A stretch of DNA of 64,000 bases from Aestuariibacter sp. (lineage in GTDB: Bacteria > Pseudomonadota > Gammaproteobacteria > Enterobacterales > Alteromonadaceae): NCBI GenBank assembly GCA_017794925.1, contig CP051238.1, positions 3,737,328 through 3,801,327 on the forward strand, given 5' to 3'. A program made the translations under genes and the position numbers. The notes beneath the pieces are model-generated. The model searched no databases, had not been told where the DNA came from, and was given only the letters and a program-made list of their open reading frames with translations. Below are positions 18,661-29,249 of the stretch, one piece after another. Numbering within the stretch: the first letter of the stretch is position 1; the number at the start of each line of letters is the position of its first letter.

Positions 18661-20067
18661 TTATTTTCTGAAATCCGTGTCGCTGCTGGTAGCATAATAA
18701 GCAAACAGTGTATAAATTGCCGTGTTTACCTTCAACGCGTCCTGATCCACTTTATCCAGCGTGTCATTTTCGGTGTGGTGAAAATCAAAATAGTCCAGGC
18801 CATCTGGGGCAAAGTTAACCGCAGGCTGTCCGGCTTTACCCAGCAGGCTCATATCGGATTGACCTTTGGCTGTGTTTGTTGTGGCCAGAGCAACACCCAT
18901 CGGCGCAAGATACTCAGCAAAATCACGAATGGCATTGAGTGCTGCAGGTCCCACCCCGGGTTCCATTTTGTAAATTGCCCCGTTACCGAAGTCCCACTCT
19001 GCGCCCATAACATGTTGCGCCATATCATCAGTGTGACGCTTCACGTAGTCTTCTGCACCCACTAGACCAATCTCTTCAGCGGCAAACAGAATAACGCGGA
19101 GCGTTCGCGCCGGACGTTCTGGCAGCGTGGCAATGTAATGCCCGGCGGCCATAATAATCCCCATACCAATACCGTCGTCAATTGCGCCAGTACCTACGTC
19201 CCAACTGTCTATGTGGGCGCCAAGGGTGACATACTCATTCGGCTTACTGCTACCAGTGACATCGCCGATCACATTAGCAATGGTCACTGTTTTCCCTGTT
19301 GGGCCGCTTGCATTGGTGTTAATGGTAAAGGACACGGGTTTATTGCGTTTAAACATGTTTTCCAGCAAATCCGCATCGGGATTAGATATTGCAACAGCTG
19401 GAATTTTAGGCTGAGCATCATCGTAACGCATGACGCCAGTGTGACCGATACGGTTTGAATCAGTGCCTACCGAACGCATTAAGAACGCCACTGCGCCTTT
19501 ACTGGCCGCTGCAGATGCACCCGCAACACGAGCCCCTACCGCTTTACCGTAACCATGACCATCGATGTGGCGTTCCATTTTATAACCAACATAAGCAATT
19601 TTGCCTTTCAGGCTACCGGCAGATGCGGCCTGTAATGTGGCTAAATCTTCAAAATGAACGACTTCGGCTGTTAACGGTTTTCCATCAGTACCCACACTGC
19701 CGCCCAAAGCCAGCCCGACAACCTTGTGAGGGTACGGTGCATTAATTTGCAGTGTCAGATCACCGCGTTGCCATAATTGTGCCTGACTCTCTTCAATCCA
19801 GACTTTATCGAAACCCAGTGCCTTAAGTTTTTTCACCGCCCAATCAGTGGCCAGATCCGCGCCTGGCGTACCGACCATACGCGGCCCGACTTCTGTCGTC
19901 AGTGATTCAATTAATGAGTAAGAAAGCGTATCTTGTTTTACGGATGTCTTAATTGAGTCCATTACAGCGACCTGCTGTTCACTCAATGCTGCTGTGCTGC
20001 TTCCCGCAAAAAGAGCGCCTGCCATGCCCAAAAGCGCCACTGCCAGTGGCCGTTTCATTGTTTTCAT
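18661..20067 (-). CDS. Secreted M28-family zinc aminopeptidase/carboxypeptidase
   Basis: 468 aa with a Sec signal peptide (to about residue 27, AGSSTAA). It is a carboxypeptidase-Q-like M28 peptidase: a PA-domain insert at about 120-260, then the zinc ligands in LGAHIDSWDVGTGAIDDGIG, LFAAEEIGLVGAED and DYFDFHHTENDTLD. It probably trims peptides in the periplasm or outside the cell. It sits between fimV and truA, which are usually nearer to each other in relatives; with the next gene it forms an insertion in that block. Confidence 0.88.
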   Translation of the reverse strand: MKTMKRPLAVALLGMAGALFAGSSTAALSEQQVAVMDSIKTSVKQDTLSYSLIESLTTEVGPRMVGTPGADLATDWAVKKLKALGFDKVWIEESQAQLWQRGDLTLQINAPYPHKVVGLALGGSVGTDGKPLTAEVVHFEDLATLQAASAGSLKGKIAYVGYKMERHIDGHGYGKAVGARVAGASAAASKGAVAFLMRSVGTDSNRIGHTGVMRYDDAQPKIPAVAISNPDADLLENMFKRNKPVSFTINTNASGPTGKTVTIANVIGDVTGSSKPNEYVTLGAHIDSWDVGTGAIDDGIGMGIIMAAGHYIATLPERPARTLRVILFAAEEIGLVGAEDYVKRHTDDMAQHVMGAEWDFGNGAIYKMEPGVGPAALNAIRDFAEYLAPMGVALATTNTAKGQSDMSLLGKAGQPAVNFAPDGLDYFDFHHTENDTLDKVDQDALKVNTAIYTLFAYYATSSDTDFRK

Positions 20068-20203
20068 TATTTTACTTTTACCTTATGCGAATTGATGTGT
20101 AGCACGTTTTATTATTGGTATCAGATTTAACGCTGAAAACAAAGCACCCATCGACAGCATAATTCAGCCGTGCGACGGAATTGTTTGCGATTTCAGAAAC
20201 GAT

Positions 20204-21172
20204 TTACCGCGATTGATTATTGCGTTTCATTACTGCAAGAAAATCGGCAAATGTGAGTCTGGCGTCAACGGTGTGAAATACACGAAGCACTCTGTTTTGC
20301 AGAGCATCTCCATACGTTCCATCCTCATTTATCACCCTCGCCGATATTTGTTCGCTTATGCTGCTTTGCGTTGATAAGGCAGTAAAAGTCACTAAGGGGT
20401 GGTCACCCATTGTCAATGAGCCCCCCATATCCACAAAAGGTGGCAGATGCGTGTACTGATCATATAACCAGTCGGCTACCGGCGATATTGGTTTGAAATC
20501 CATTTGCATCTCGGCCACTGAGTACTGCATTTGTCGATAAGTAGTGACCGGGATTTGCCACACCGGCAACGATGTTTGTTCAATCACAAATTTTGCTGAT
20601 TGGAGATCGGTATTTAAATTGTATTCGTGGCTACCTTCCGGATAGTCCCCACCCCCAATCCAGATTAGCGTCATCCTTTGGGCTATTCTGGGCTCAAGTC
20701 GTAGTGCTTCTGCCAGGTTTGTCAGCGGTCCGCCACAAGTAAAAAACAGCGGTAACTTACTGTCCTTCATGGCTTCTTCAACGATGGCATTGGCTGCGTT
20801 TGATGGCCCCTGATGCTCTCTTGTAATGTAGTCATATCCATACTTTACAGGAATTTCGGACTTATCGAGCAAGGCAAGCAGTGTGTCGGCTTTGTCTGCA
20901 CCAACCTTGGCCGTGTCTGCATCCCCGTGAGTAAATTTTGCCAAAGCAGGGTCTAGTCCGGAAACAGTAATCAGCACAGATTCCGTTTTTTTGCTCAATA
21001 CCTGATGCGCCAGAGCGGCAAGCCCATCCGGGTCTCCGGCAAAGTCATTATCAATAATGACTCTTGCATTAGGACGCTGAGTAATCAACTCTTGTCCAGC
21101 AATCACCAATTGAGATAAAAAGAGGGAAATAATTCCAGTCGCATAAATTGTAATTTTGATTAGCCAATTCAT
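20204..21172 (-). CDS. Exported nucleoside-hydrolase-like protein
   Basis: 322 aa from the ATG at 21172 (an upstream TTG start is less likely). The N-terminal hydrophobic segment acts as signal peptide or anchor (ITIYATGIISLFLSQLVIAG). The domain begins VIIDNDFAGDPDGLAALAHQ, a variant of the calcium-binding DxDPGxDD motif of inosine-uridine hydrolases, and includes FFTCGGPLTNLAEAL. It probably hydrolyses a nucleoside or related ribosyl compound in the periplasm; substrate unknown. Confidence 0.72.
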   Translation of the reverse strand: MNWLIKITIYATGIISLFLSQLVIAGQELITQRPNARVIIDNDFAGDPDGLAALAHQVLSKKTESVLITVSGLDPALAKFTHGDADTAKVGADKADTLLALLDKSEIPVKYGYDYITREHQGPSNAANAIVEEAMKDSKLPLFFTCGGPLTNLAEALRLEPRIAQRMTLIWIGGGDYPEGSHEYNLNTDLQSAKFVIEQTSLPVWQIPVTTYRQMQYSVAEMQMDFKPISPVADWLYDQYTHLPPFVDMGGSLTMGDHPLVTFTALSTQSSISEQISARVINEDGTYGDALQNRVLRVFHTVDARLTFADFLAVMKRNNQSR

Positions 21173-21443
21173 CAGTTTACTCTGCGTTAACAATGTCAGT
21201 TAAGCGCAGTGTGCGTTGTAATGATGTCCCGGTAAAATAGCGATTTTAAGGAAAGCCATAGCGTCTGGCTATGCATACTATTCTACGGTAATTCACATCG
21301 ATAGCGTGGCATATCGCTGAAGTCCAAAGATTAAACGCTTTTGGGCAGATAGCTTTAAAATACGTTGCAGAAATACGGAGTGATGAGATTTACAGACTAT
21401 AAGGTAATTTGAATAATGCCAGCAAATTAGCTGGCATTGATTG

Positions 21444-24400
21444 CTAAGCGCCCAGCGTTTTCAGCAAACTTTCGGCTTCTGATTTCTGGTTATCAGAGCC
21501 TTTTTCCATGACTTCTTCAAGCAACTCTTTAGCGGCTTCAGGATCATCCATTTCTATATAAACCCGCGCTAAATCCAGATTCGCGTTTTGGCCTGCGTCC
21601 TTGTCGATATCAAATACGTCATCGTCATCGCTAACACCACTAAATTCCGACAGACTGACATCTAAATCCAGCTCGCGTTCTGACTCGTCTTCCTCGGTAG
21701 CATCCGATTCCGCCATTAACGTTTCAACGTCAACATAGTCCTCTTCAAGTGGCGTGTCTATTGGACCGCCAGCCTCACTGTCCAGCGAATCGGGCTCTTG
21801 CAAAAGATCATCTGACGAGGAATCTGATGGTGCCTCTTCAGTAAACAGCGCTTGCAAGTCCAGGTCCGGATTGTCCAGTTTGAAGTCTTCCAGCGCCTTG
21901 TCTTCAGGCTCTTCACTGTCTATCGAACCCAGCAATTCATCAAATTCACTATTGTCGAGCTCGTCCAGAATAGCCGCTTCTTCGCCACTGCCTTCGGTTA
22001 ACCAGTCATCAAGACCCGGCACATCATCCAGTTCATCAACGTCAGCGGTGTTGTTCTTCGATTCAGGTAGCGCGTCTGGAATAACGCCGTCCTGTTCCTG
22101 CTCCAGTTCGAAGCTATCAATTTCTCTTTCAAAATCGTCCAGAGCCTGCCCAAGCAAATCATCATCAAATTCGTTGTCAGATTCCTGACCGCTTTGTTCT
22201 GCTTGCTCGGAAAATGATGGGATGTCGTCCATCATTTGCTTATCAAAATCCGCTAACGCTTTTTCAAAAGCCGCTTCACCAGTCAGCTCATCTTCATCAG
22301 GGGACATTGCCTGCTGAGTTTCAGATTCAGCTGCAGCTAATGCGTCTGCGCGATCCAGTTCGTCCAACTCTTCCAGAATAGCTTTGGTTAAATCTTCCTC
22401 AACGTCTTCTACCGAATCAGGTTCGACCTGCGTCTCGTCACCTGCGCGATCCTCAATCTCTTCAGCAGTATCTTCGACGTCATTTAATTCGTCAGTCTCA
22501 CTGACGTCTTCCAATTCTTCAAACGCATCATCATCTGCTGCCTGAGCGTTTAATTCGTCCAGTAACTCGTCGGTGAGTGAGTCTTGCTCAATATCGTCAG
22601 AAATATCTTCTGGTTCAGATTGCAACGTGTGCGATTCTGCATCATCGGTCTGTGATTCCGGATCATTCACATTATCGGACGACTCCAGCTCAGCGAGCAG
22701 TTCATCAGTTAAATCGTCATTTAACGCGTCATCAGCTGCGGTATCTGCTGTATCGAGGGTGGTTTCTTCGGCATCATCCAGCTCTGCGTCAAGTTCTGCC
22801 AGCAGTTCATCAGTTAATGGATCGTCTAGCTGGGACTCATCAAAGTTGTCTTCAAGTTCGTCTTCAAGCTCATCGTCTACAACTGGCGCTACACCTGCAT
22901 CGTCACTTTCAGGTTCAGGTTCAAATTCGCTCAGCTCCTGCAGTAACTCATCGGTCAAATCATCCGAGACTTCTTCATCGAAGTCGCTCTCGTCTGCGCC
23001 ATCTACAGGGGCCTCTGGTAACGGTGATACGTCAATATCGTCGTCTTCTGGTAATTCTGCTTCAAGCTCAGCGAGTAGCTCATCTGATAACGGGTCGTCA
23101 AACACGTCTGCATTTTCGATATCGTCAACGTTGATTTCTTCCAAATCATCGGTGATATCGTCAATACTTTGCAATCTGGACTCAGATTCATTCTCTGCCT
23201 GACCAGCGTTTTCAATGATGTCTTCGTCAATGTCATCGTCGTCAAGAGCACCAGCGAGATCGCCCATCATTTCGATTTGATCAATCTCGTTAATAATACT
23301 GTCAGTCAGGCGGTCCAGGGCTTGTGATTGCTGGGAAATTTCATCATCCAGTTTACCCAGCATCTCTTCACTAACCGGGCCATCATCCACAGGTAACGAT
23401 GCTTTATCTTCCTCAGAGGGCTGATTTTCCTCTAACAGATCATCGATTGAAATTTCCGGCTTATCATCGGTATCATCAACGACCGGACTGTCCAGAACAG
23501 CGCCAGTATCAGTTTCAGCTTCTTCGAATGCAGATTCAAAATCAGGTTCATCATCTGAATCAGCCCCTGGCTCAGGCTGGGGGGAAGAAGATTGTTCAGC
23601 GTCCAGCAATGCATCGATATCATCAATATCAAAGTCATCATCGGCAGTGTTATCAGCCAGAATATCGTCGATATCATCATCTGATACGCTCGTGTCTTCT
23701 TCTGGCTTATAAACTTGTTCCGGGTCCTCCAGCAATGCAGCTAATTCTTCATCACTGGTTTGTTCTTCATCACTGGTTAACGCATCGCCGTCTTCTACGT
23801 CGTTGAGTTCACCCAGGTCGGCCTCTTGTTGTTCAGACTCAAAATCGTCAAGCAAATCATCATCGGCTGACAGGTCAATCGCATCGTCGTCCGGATCGTC
23901 GGCAAACTCATCATCAAACAAACTGTCCAGCTCATCCTGATCCAGTTCACTGTCGCCTTCTTCGAACAGGTCCGTATTTTCATCAGGTACCAGCATGTCG
24001 TCGTTAAGTTCTGCGAACGAGTCATCGTCATTCAATGATGATTCAAGTTCGGTAGACAACACGTCATCGAGCAAATCATCATCGTTAAATAATTCTTCAT
24101 CCGACAACTCGTTGTCGTCGATGTCGCTCTCGATTGCTGTAGACAGGTCGGCAATTCCCTCGTCCATTTCTGGCGCGGGCGGCTCAGGCAATTTCACGCC
24201 CTGCTCTTCTGGCGCGGATTTGCGCTTCATTAACCAAATTGCCAGACCAGCGATGAGCGACAAACTCAACAGGCCAGTTCCTGCTATCAACGCCATTGGG
24301 CTGGTCAGCATAGCGGCAATTGAATTTTCTTCTTCAGCTTGCTTTGCCGCGCGGTCGCTTAGCAGGATTTCTTTTAATTCACGTTGGAGTGCCAGTTGTT

Positions 24401-25070
24401 CTTCGACCTTGGTCTCTACCTCGTCATCTACGCGACCACGCAGGGATTCCAAATCCATATTGATTTTTTCAATCCGGTCGTACAGTTTGCGATTGTCATC
24501 CAGTAGCGCTTGCACGCTATCAATAGAGGCAGCAAATTGATTGCGGAGTTCTTCAAACTGGCGTGCCTGAGACTGGTCAATCTGAACAAGCTGCTTTTCC
24601 AGCTCCGACTTGGTCTGAGTCAGGTCGTCCTGATTTACCAACGGAACGGGTGGTTTCAGATTATTCAGGCTGTCGCCCGGACGAGGTTCCATACGCGCCC
24701 AGGCAGCATCATCTGCTTCGGCTTTTTGACGGGCTTTTATGGGATCAATACGGGCAATGTATCTGTCTGATGGCAACTTAAGCGTTGCGCCATCTACCAT
24801 CAGATTTAAGTTTTGTTGTTCAAATGCATCAGGATTGAGTTCGTAAATGGCTACCATCACCTGATAAATGGTCAGGTTCTGATTCTGACGATAACGATTG
24901 GCAATTCGCCAGAGGGTATCCTGAGAGTCAATGGGACCGTACACCGCACCAGAAAATTGGTCGGTGGCATTTTTTGGCCCACGAAGCGGTGTGGTTTGCG
25001 CTGAAACGGGATCGCTAACAATGCCACTTAGCATTATTAGTAATAACCAGCCCGTTAAATGCAATTTCAT
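21444..25070 (-). CDS. fimV: FimV/HubP polar landmark protein
   Basis: 1208 aa. An N-terminal signal peptide is followed by a LysM-like peptidoglycan-binding domain (about residues 43-95, with SQDTLWRIANRYRQNQ), a coiled coil (about 150-240), one membrane segment (about 253-280), and a very long acidic cytoplasmic region of Asp/Glu-rich repeats containing recurring LTDELLAEL units. It ends in the conserved FimV C-terminal TPR-like motif (LDLARVYIEMDDPEAAKELL). The family organises cell poles, pili, flagella and chemoreceptor placement. Long open frames on the plus strand here are mirror images of the acidic repeats, not genes. Confidence 0.93.
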   Translation of the reverse strand: MKLHLTGWLLLIMLSGIVSDPVSAQTTPLRGPKNATDQFSGAVYGPIDSQDTLWRIANRYRQNQNLTIYQVMVAIYELNPDAFEQQNLNLMVDGATLKLPSDRYIARIDPIKARQKAEADDAAWARMEPRPGDSLNNLKPPVPLVNQDDLTQTKSELEKQLVQIDQSQARQFEELRNQFAASIDSVQALLDDNRKLYDRIEKINMDLESLRGRVDDEVETKVEEQLALQRELKEILLSDRAAKQAEEENSIAAMLTSPMALIAGTGLLSLSLIAGLAIWLMKRKSAPEEQGVKLPEPPAPEMDEGIADLSTAIESDIDDNELSDEELFNDDDLLDDVLSTELESSLNDDDSFAELNDDMLVPDENTDLFEEGDSELDQDELDSLFDDEFADDPDDDAIDLSADDDLLDDFESEQQEADLGELNDVEDGDALTSDEEQTSDEELAALLEDPEQVYKPEEDTSVSDDDIDDILADNTADDDFDIDDIDALLDAEQSSSPQPEPGADSDDEPDFESAFEEAETDTGAVLDSPVVDDTDDKPEISIDDLLEENQPSEEDKASLPVDDGPVSEEMLGKLDDEISQQSQALDRLTDSIINEIDQIEMMGDLAGALDDDDIDEDIIENAGQAENESESRLQSIDDITDDLEEINVDDIENADVFDDPLSDELLAELEAELPEDDDIDVSPLPEAPVDGADESDFDEEVSDDLTDELLQELSEFEPEPESDDAGVAPVVDDELEDELEDNFDESQLDDPLTDELLAELDAELDDAEETTLDTADTAADDALNDDLTDELLAELESSDNVNDPESQTDDAESHTLQSEPEDISDDIEQDSLTDELLDELNAQAADDDAFEELEDVSETDELNDVEDTAEEIEDRAGDETQVEPDSVEDVEEDLTKAILEELDELDRADALAAAESETQQAMSPDEDELTGEAAFEKALADFDKQMMDDIPSFSEQAEQSGQESDNEFDDDLLGQALDDFEREIDSFELEQEQDGVIPDALPESKNNTADVDELDDVPGLDDWLTEGSGEEAAILDELDNSEFDELLGSIDSEEPEDKALEDFKLDNPDLDLQALFTEEAPSDSSSDDLLQEPDSLDSEAGGPIDTPLEEDYVDVETLMAESDATEEDESERELDLDVSLSEFSGVSDDDDVFDIDKDAGQNANLDLARVYIEMDDPEAAKELLEEVMEKGSDNQKSEAESLLKTLGA

Positions 25071-25494
25071 AGCGTTCCTTTATGCCCTCAAGCGTCGTGC
25101 AGTCGTTAAATTCATTAATCTGCACCCGCGCACCCGGAATATTAGCAGTACCGAGTGAGTTTGTTGTTATTCTGGCAATCGCCCTGGATTATTGGGTGGT
25201 AAAGGCTTCGCTAGCGCCAGCTAAACCCCTTACCTTGCTCTGTTCATGTATTAGCAGCATAACGGCGTTTTCACCGGCTGCGTTATACACAAAATATAAA
25301 CCAGTTGGTCGGGTCGATCTAGGGAATGTTGCAACTAGATGACCAAAGCCCGTACATTTTACCTGTATGGCTACTGCACCTGAGAGTCGCCGAGAGAGAA
25401 TTCAGGGCCAAGCTCATGCGGTGCATACAGCAAGCTTACGTTTGTTATCGACCGAGCTTGCTATAAGTTTATTAAATTTGTCAGCGAGTTACGT
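25071..25494. other. Gene-free stretch between asd and fimV
   Basis: 424 bp with no credible gene on either strand. It holds the fimV leader and promoter region; no clear terminator for asd is seen. The length suggests a long untranslated leader for fimV or a lost gene. Confidence 0.5.
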
Positions 25495-26511
25495 TTAAAG
25501 GTAGTCGCGAATCAATACTTCGGCAATCTGCACGCTATTCGTCGCCGCGCCTTTGCGAATATTATCGGATACGACCCACAGGTTTAATCCCGACGGATGG
25601 GAAATATCATTCCGAACCCGGCCAACATGTACCAGGTCGTTACCGCTCGCATTCCCTACCTGAGTAGGAAACTCCTCGCGTGAATCGTAAAGTTTGATTC
25701 CTGGCGCATCGGCCAATAGCTGTTTCGCCGCTTCGGCATCAATGGGCATACGGGTTTCAATATGAATTGCTTCGCCATGCCCGTAAAACACTGGCACGCG
25801 TACTGCGGTAGCATTCACTAAAATAGTCTCATCCCCCATGATCTTTTGTGTTTCCCACACCATTTTCATTTCTTCTTTGGTGTAGTCATTGTCCATAAAC
25901 ACATCGATTTGAGGAATCGTATTAAACGCAATTTGGCGGCTAAATGCTTCCGGCGTAATTTCACGTGAATTCATCAGCCCGGCTGTTTGCTTTGCCAGTT
26001 CTTCCAGAGCAGATTTACCCGCACCGGATACCGACTGATAAGTACACACATTGATGCGTTCAATACCAAAGGCTTCGTGTAGTGGCTTAAGCGCCACCAA
26101 CATCTGAATGGTTGAGCAGTTAGGATTAGCAATGATATTGCGATTGCGGAAATCGGCCAGTGCATGAGCGTTTACCTCAGGCACAACTAACGGGATGTCG
26201 GGCTCATAGCGGAACTGAGAGGTGTTATCGATTACTACACAACCAGCGTCAGCAGCCAGAGGAGCATATTTTGCTGATACACTACCCCCGGCCGAGAAAA
26301 AAGCAAACTGAACCTGTGTCCAATCAAAGTTTTCAGCATCCAGTACTTCTACGTCTTCTCCCTTAAACGTAATGGTGCCGCCTGCCGAGCGTGAGCTCGC
26401 GAGTGGAAACAGTTCAGCAACCGGAAACTTCCGTTGCTCCAGCAACTCGATCATGGTTTGTCCAACCAGACCAGTGGCGCCCAGCACGGCTACGTTAAAG
26501 GCTTGTGACAT
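25495..26511 (-). CDS. asd: Aspartate-semialdehyde dehydrogenase
   Basis: 338 aa. It makes aspartate semialdehyde for lysine, threonine, methionine and diaminopimelate synthesis. The NADP-binding motif GATGLVGQTMIELL, the active-site cysteine in IIANPNCSTIQML and the substrate-binding GHGEAIHIET segment are all present, so it is likely active, unlike the Usg paralogue found at this locus in E. coli. Confidence 0.92.
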   Translation of the reverse strand: MSQAFNVAVLGATGLVGQTMIELLEQRKFPVAELFPLASSRSAGGTITFKGEDVEVLDAENFDWTQVQFAFFSAGGSVSAKYAPLAADAGCVVIDNTSQFRYEPDIPLVVPEVNAHALADFRNRNIIANPNCSTIQMLVALKPLHEAFGIERINVCTYQSVSGAGKSALEELAKQTAGLMNSREITPEAFSRQIAFNTIPQIDVFMDNDYTKEEMKMVWETQKIMGDETILVNATAVRVPVFYGHGEAIHIETRMPIDAEAAKQLLADAPGIKLYDSREEFPTQVGNASGNDLVHVGRVRNDISHPSGLNLWVVSDNIRKGAATNSVQIAEVLIRDYL

Positions 26512-26550
26512 AACAGTGTAATCTCCTGTGGGTTATTATGTATTCAGTAT

Positions 26551-27696
26551 TTATACGGTGTAAGGCTTCATACCTAACGCGTTGAGCATCGCTACTGCAT
26601 CCTTTGCCAGATGTCGGTGAGACAACACCTGGTGACCAGCTAACTCGCGACGCACCCGGTAGTTTTTCCGCATATGGGTAAAGGCAACACCATTGCTAAT
26701 ACCATCGCGAAAATGGTGATCGTCATCGCGAATATCATACACGCTCAACACAATCTGAAGTAACAGCGAAAAAGGGCAATCTGACAACGCCTGATTATTA
26801 GTCAAGGTGATCGCTTCAGGTGCAGCAATAAAATCATCAAGGGTCAACGTAGGAGTTTGCCCGTTCAGCTCGCACACTGATTCGTAAACGCGTTGAGTCC
26901 CCAAAAGTTTTCCTTCAACACTATGCCCGGCGATATGAGGGGTTGCCAGCCAGATTAACGGCAGTAAATCAATATCGATATCGGGCTCGTTATTAAATAC
27001 GTCCAGTACCACAGTGGGCGCATTGACTTGCTGTAACCGGGTTTTGAGCGCCTCTTCGTCAACGACTTCGCCACGACATGCGTTGATGAGCAACTGCTGA
27101 CCAGAAAGCTGAGCCAACACATCGCCGTCGACCATTCGTTCCGTTGGATAATAGTCACCTGTAACAAGCGGCACGTGCAATGTGATCACATCGCATTTTA
27201 AAATGGATTGCCAATCGGAAAATTGTCGGGTATCACCCGCTTCCTGCAATGGTGGATCGTAGAGCTGATAGTTGACAGACAACGCATCAAGCAATGTTGT
27301 TAACGCGCTACCTACATGCCCGGCACCAATAATACCGACGGTGGCATTGCGTAAATCCAGCTTTTCCGTAAGGTGTGCATTAGCGAGTACGCTCAGAACA
27401 TACTCAGCAACGGCTTGCGCGTTGCACCCTGCAGCTGACGTCCAGTGAATACCCTGCTGTTTGAGATAATGTGTATCGATATGGTTATACCCTGCCGTTG
27501 CGGTTGCAACCAGGGCTAACTTATTGGCACAGTTCAGTAAATCAGCGTCAACCTTGGTGGTGGAGCGCACCGCCAAAACATCAACATCAACTAAATCTTC
27601 AGGCGTTAACGTACCCGACTCGAACCCTTCGGCAGAACCAAAAGCGTTCAGGTAATCCGCGGCCAGCGGCATGGAGTTTTCGAAACGTATTTTCAT
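26551..27696 (-). CDS. pdxB: 4-phosphoerythronate dehydrogenase
   Basis: 381-aa D-2-hydroxyacid dehydrogenase of pyridoxal phosphate synthesis. The Rossmann motif VGIIGAGHVGSAL and the catalytic Arg, Glu and His (ACRGEVVDEEAL, NNEPD, HIAGHSVEGK) are visible, along with the C-terminal PdxB dimerisation domain. It is 39 bp upstream of asd on the same strand. Confidence 0.95.
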   Translation of the reverse strand: MKIRFENSMPLAADYLNAFGSAEGFESGTLTPEDLVDVDVLAVRSTTKVDADLLNCANKLALVATATAGYNHIDTHYLKQQGIHWTSAAGCNAQAVAEYVLSVLANAHLTEKLDLRNATVGIIGAGHVGSALTTLLDALSVNYQLYDPPLQEAGDTRQFSDWQSILKCDVITLHVPLVTGDYYPTERMVDGDVLAQLSGQQLLINACRGEVVDEEALKTRLQQVNAPTVVLDVFNNEPDIDIDLLPLIWLATPHIAGHSVEGKLLGTQRVYESVCELNGQTPTLTLDDFIAAPEAITLTNNQALSDCPFSLLLQIVLSVYDIRDDDHHFRDGISNGVAFTHMRKNYRVRRELAGHQVLSHRHLAKDAVAMLNALGMKPYTV

Positions 27697-27755
27697 GACC
27701 GCGAAGTGTATAGCAAAGCGGCCTGTGGAGCGATATTTTTTCTGTTACAACAACA

Positions 27756-27784
27756 AAAACGCCCGCTAAAAAAGCGGGCGTTTT
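27756..27784 (-). terminator. Terminator of fabB
   Basis: 12-bp perfect stem (AAAACGCCCGCT and its complement) around an AAAAA loop, immediately downstream of fabB on the minus strand and in front of pdxB. Confidence 0.85.
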
Positions 27785-27801
27785 GTTAGATAAAGCTCAA
27801 C

Positions 27802-29013
27802 TTAACTGTAGCGCTTGAACACTAATGTGGCATTGGTGCCACCAAAGCCAAAGCTGTTCGACATAATGGTATTAAGCTGCGCTTCACGTGTAGACGTCAC
27901 AACGTCCAGACCTTGTGCCGCTTCATCAAGATTGTCGATATTAATTGATGGCGCAATAAAGTTGTTTTGCATCATCAGTAAGCTGTAAATCGCTTCGTTG
28001 ACACCCGCCGCACCCAACGCGTGACCAGTCAGTGACTTGGTTGACGCCAGTGGTACGCCTTTGTCGCCAAAGACTTCACGGATCGCAGCCAGCTCTTTTA
28101 CATCGCCAACCGGGGTTGATGTACCGTGCGTATTCAAATAGTCGATTGGGCCATCAACGCCCTGCATCGCCATTTGCATACAGCGGATTGCACCTTCACC
28201 CGACGGGGCAACCATGTCGTAACCGTCAGACGTTGCACCATAACCTACAATTTCACCGTAGATTTTTGCACCACGTGCCAGTGCATGTTCCAGCTCTTCA
28301 ACCACGACCATACCGCCGCCGCCACTACTAACAAAACCGTCGCGGTCAGCATCGTAAGTACGTGATGCAACGGCCGGGTTATCATTATATTTAGTAGACA
28401 ACGCACCCATCGCATCAAATTGTGATGACAGTGCCCAGTGTAACTCTTCACCACCACCGGCAAATACGACGTCCTGTTTACCCAATTGGATAAGCTCCAG
28501 CGCGTTACCAATACAGTGTGCACTGGTTGCACAGGCTGAAGAAATTGAATAGTTAACACCTAAAATTTTGAACGGGGTCGCCAAACACGCGGAAACCGTA
28601 GAGCCCATGCAACGAGGCACCATGTACGGCCCTATGCGCTTAACGCCTTTTTCACGCAAAATGTCTGCAGAAACCACCTGGTTATCCGACGATGCACCAC
28701 CCGAGCCTGCAACAATACCCGTTCGGATATTCGAAATGTCAGACGCTTCAAGGCCACTGTCTTCAACCGCTTGTTGCATTGCAACATAAGCGTAGCCAGC
28801 TGCATCGCCCATAAAGCGCATCACTTTGCGATCGATGTGCTCTTTGAGGTCAATATCAACGTTACCCCAAACCTGGCTCCGCAGTCCCATTTCTGCAAAC
28901 TGCTCAGAATAAGTGATACCAGACTTACCTTCTTTTAACGAGGCGGTGACTTCTTGTTGATTTGTGCCAATGCTGGATACGATGCCCAGCCCGGTAATAA
29001 CTGCTCTTCTCAT
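27802..29013 (-). CDS. fabB: 3-oxoacyl-ACP synthase I
   Basis: 403-aa condensing enzyme of fatty acid elongation, needed for unsaturated fatty acids. The active-site triad is visible: Cys in SISSACATSAHCIGNA, His in LNTHGTSTPVGD and His in TKSLTGHALGAAG. Divergent from mnmC, as in E. coli. Confidence 0.97.
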   Translation of the reverse strand: MRRAVITGLGIVSSIGTNQQEVTASLKEGKSGITYSEQFAEMGLRSQVWGNVDIDLKEHIDRKVMRFMGDAAGYAYVAMQQAVEDSGLEASDISNIRTGIVAGSGGASSDNQVVSADILREKGVKRIGPYMVPRCMGSTVSACLATPFKILGVNYSISSACATSAHCIGNALELIQLGKQDVVFAGGGEELHWALSSQFDAMGALSTKYNDNPAVASRTYDADRDGFVSSGGGGMVVVEELEHALARGAKIYGEIVGYGATSDGYDMVAPSGEGAIRCMQMAMQGVDGPIDYLNTHGTSTPVGDVKELAAIREVFGDKGVPLASTKSLTGHALGAAGVNEAIYSLLMMQNNFIAPSINIDNLDEAAQGLDVVTSTREAQLNTIMSNSFGFGGTNATLVFKRYS

Positions 29014-29249
29014 AATGTTCCTTTTGCGTTAACGCCGCCTATGGTAACGATTTTCGATTGCCAAGTGGTCTGCTCTTTTGCCCCAACCCCTGACACCTGC
29101 GTTCCACAGGTTATTTTTATCAGCGCTCTATGCTACGTAGATTATTGGTATGTTCAAGTGTAGTCGATGACTTTGTATTGGAACAGTGAACCGAAAAGCG
29201 CTTGCTGGTATGATACCGCGCAATTTTATTGGGATAGTTTGACCGCTTC

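Noticed and set aside
21754..24031. Several long Ser-rich or His/Gln-rich open frames on both strands within fimV
   Set aside because: They are mirror or shifted readings of the acidic Asp/Glu repeats of FimV; low-complexity composition and no start signals.
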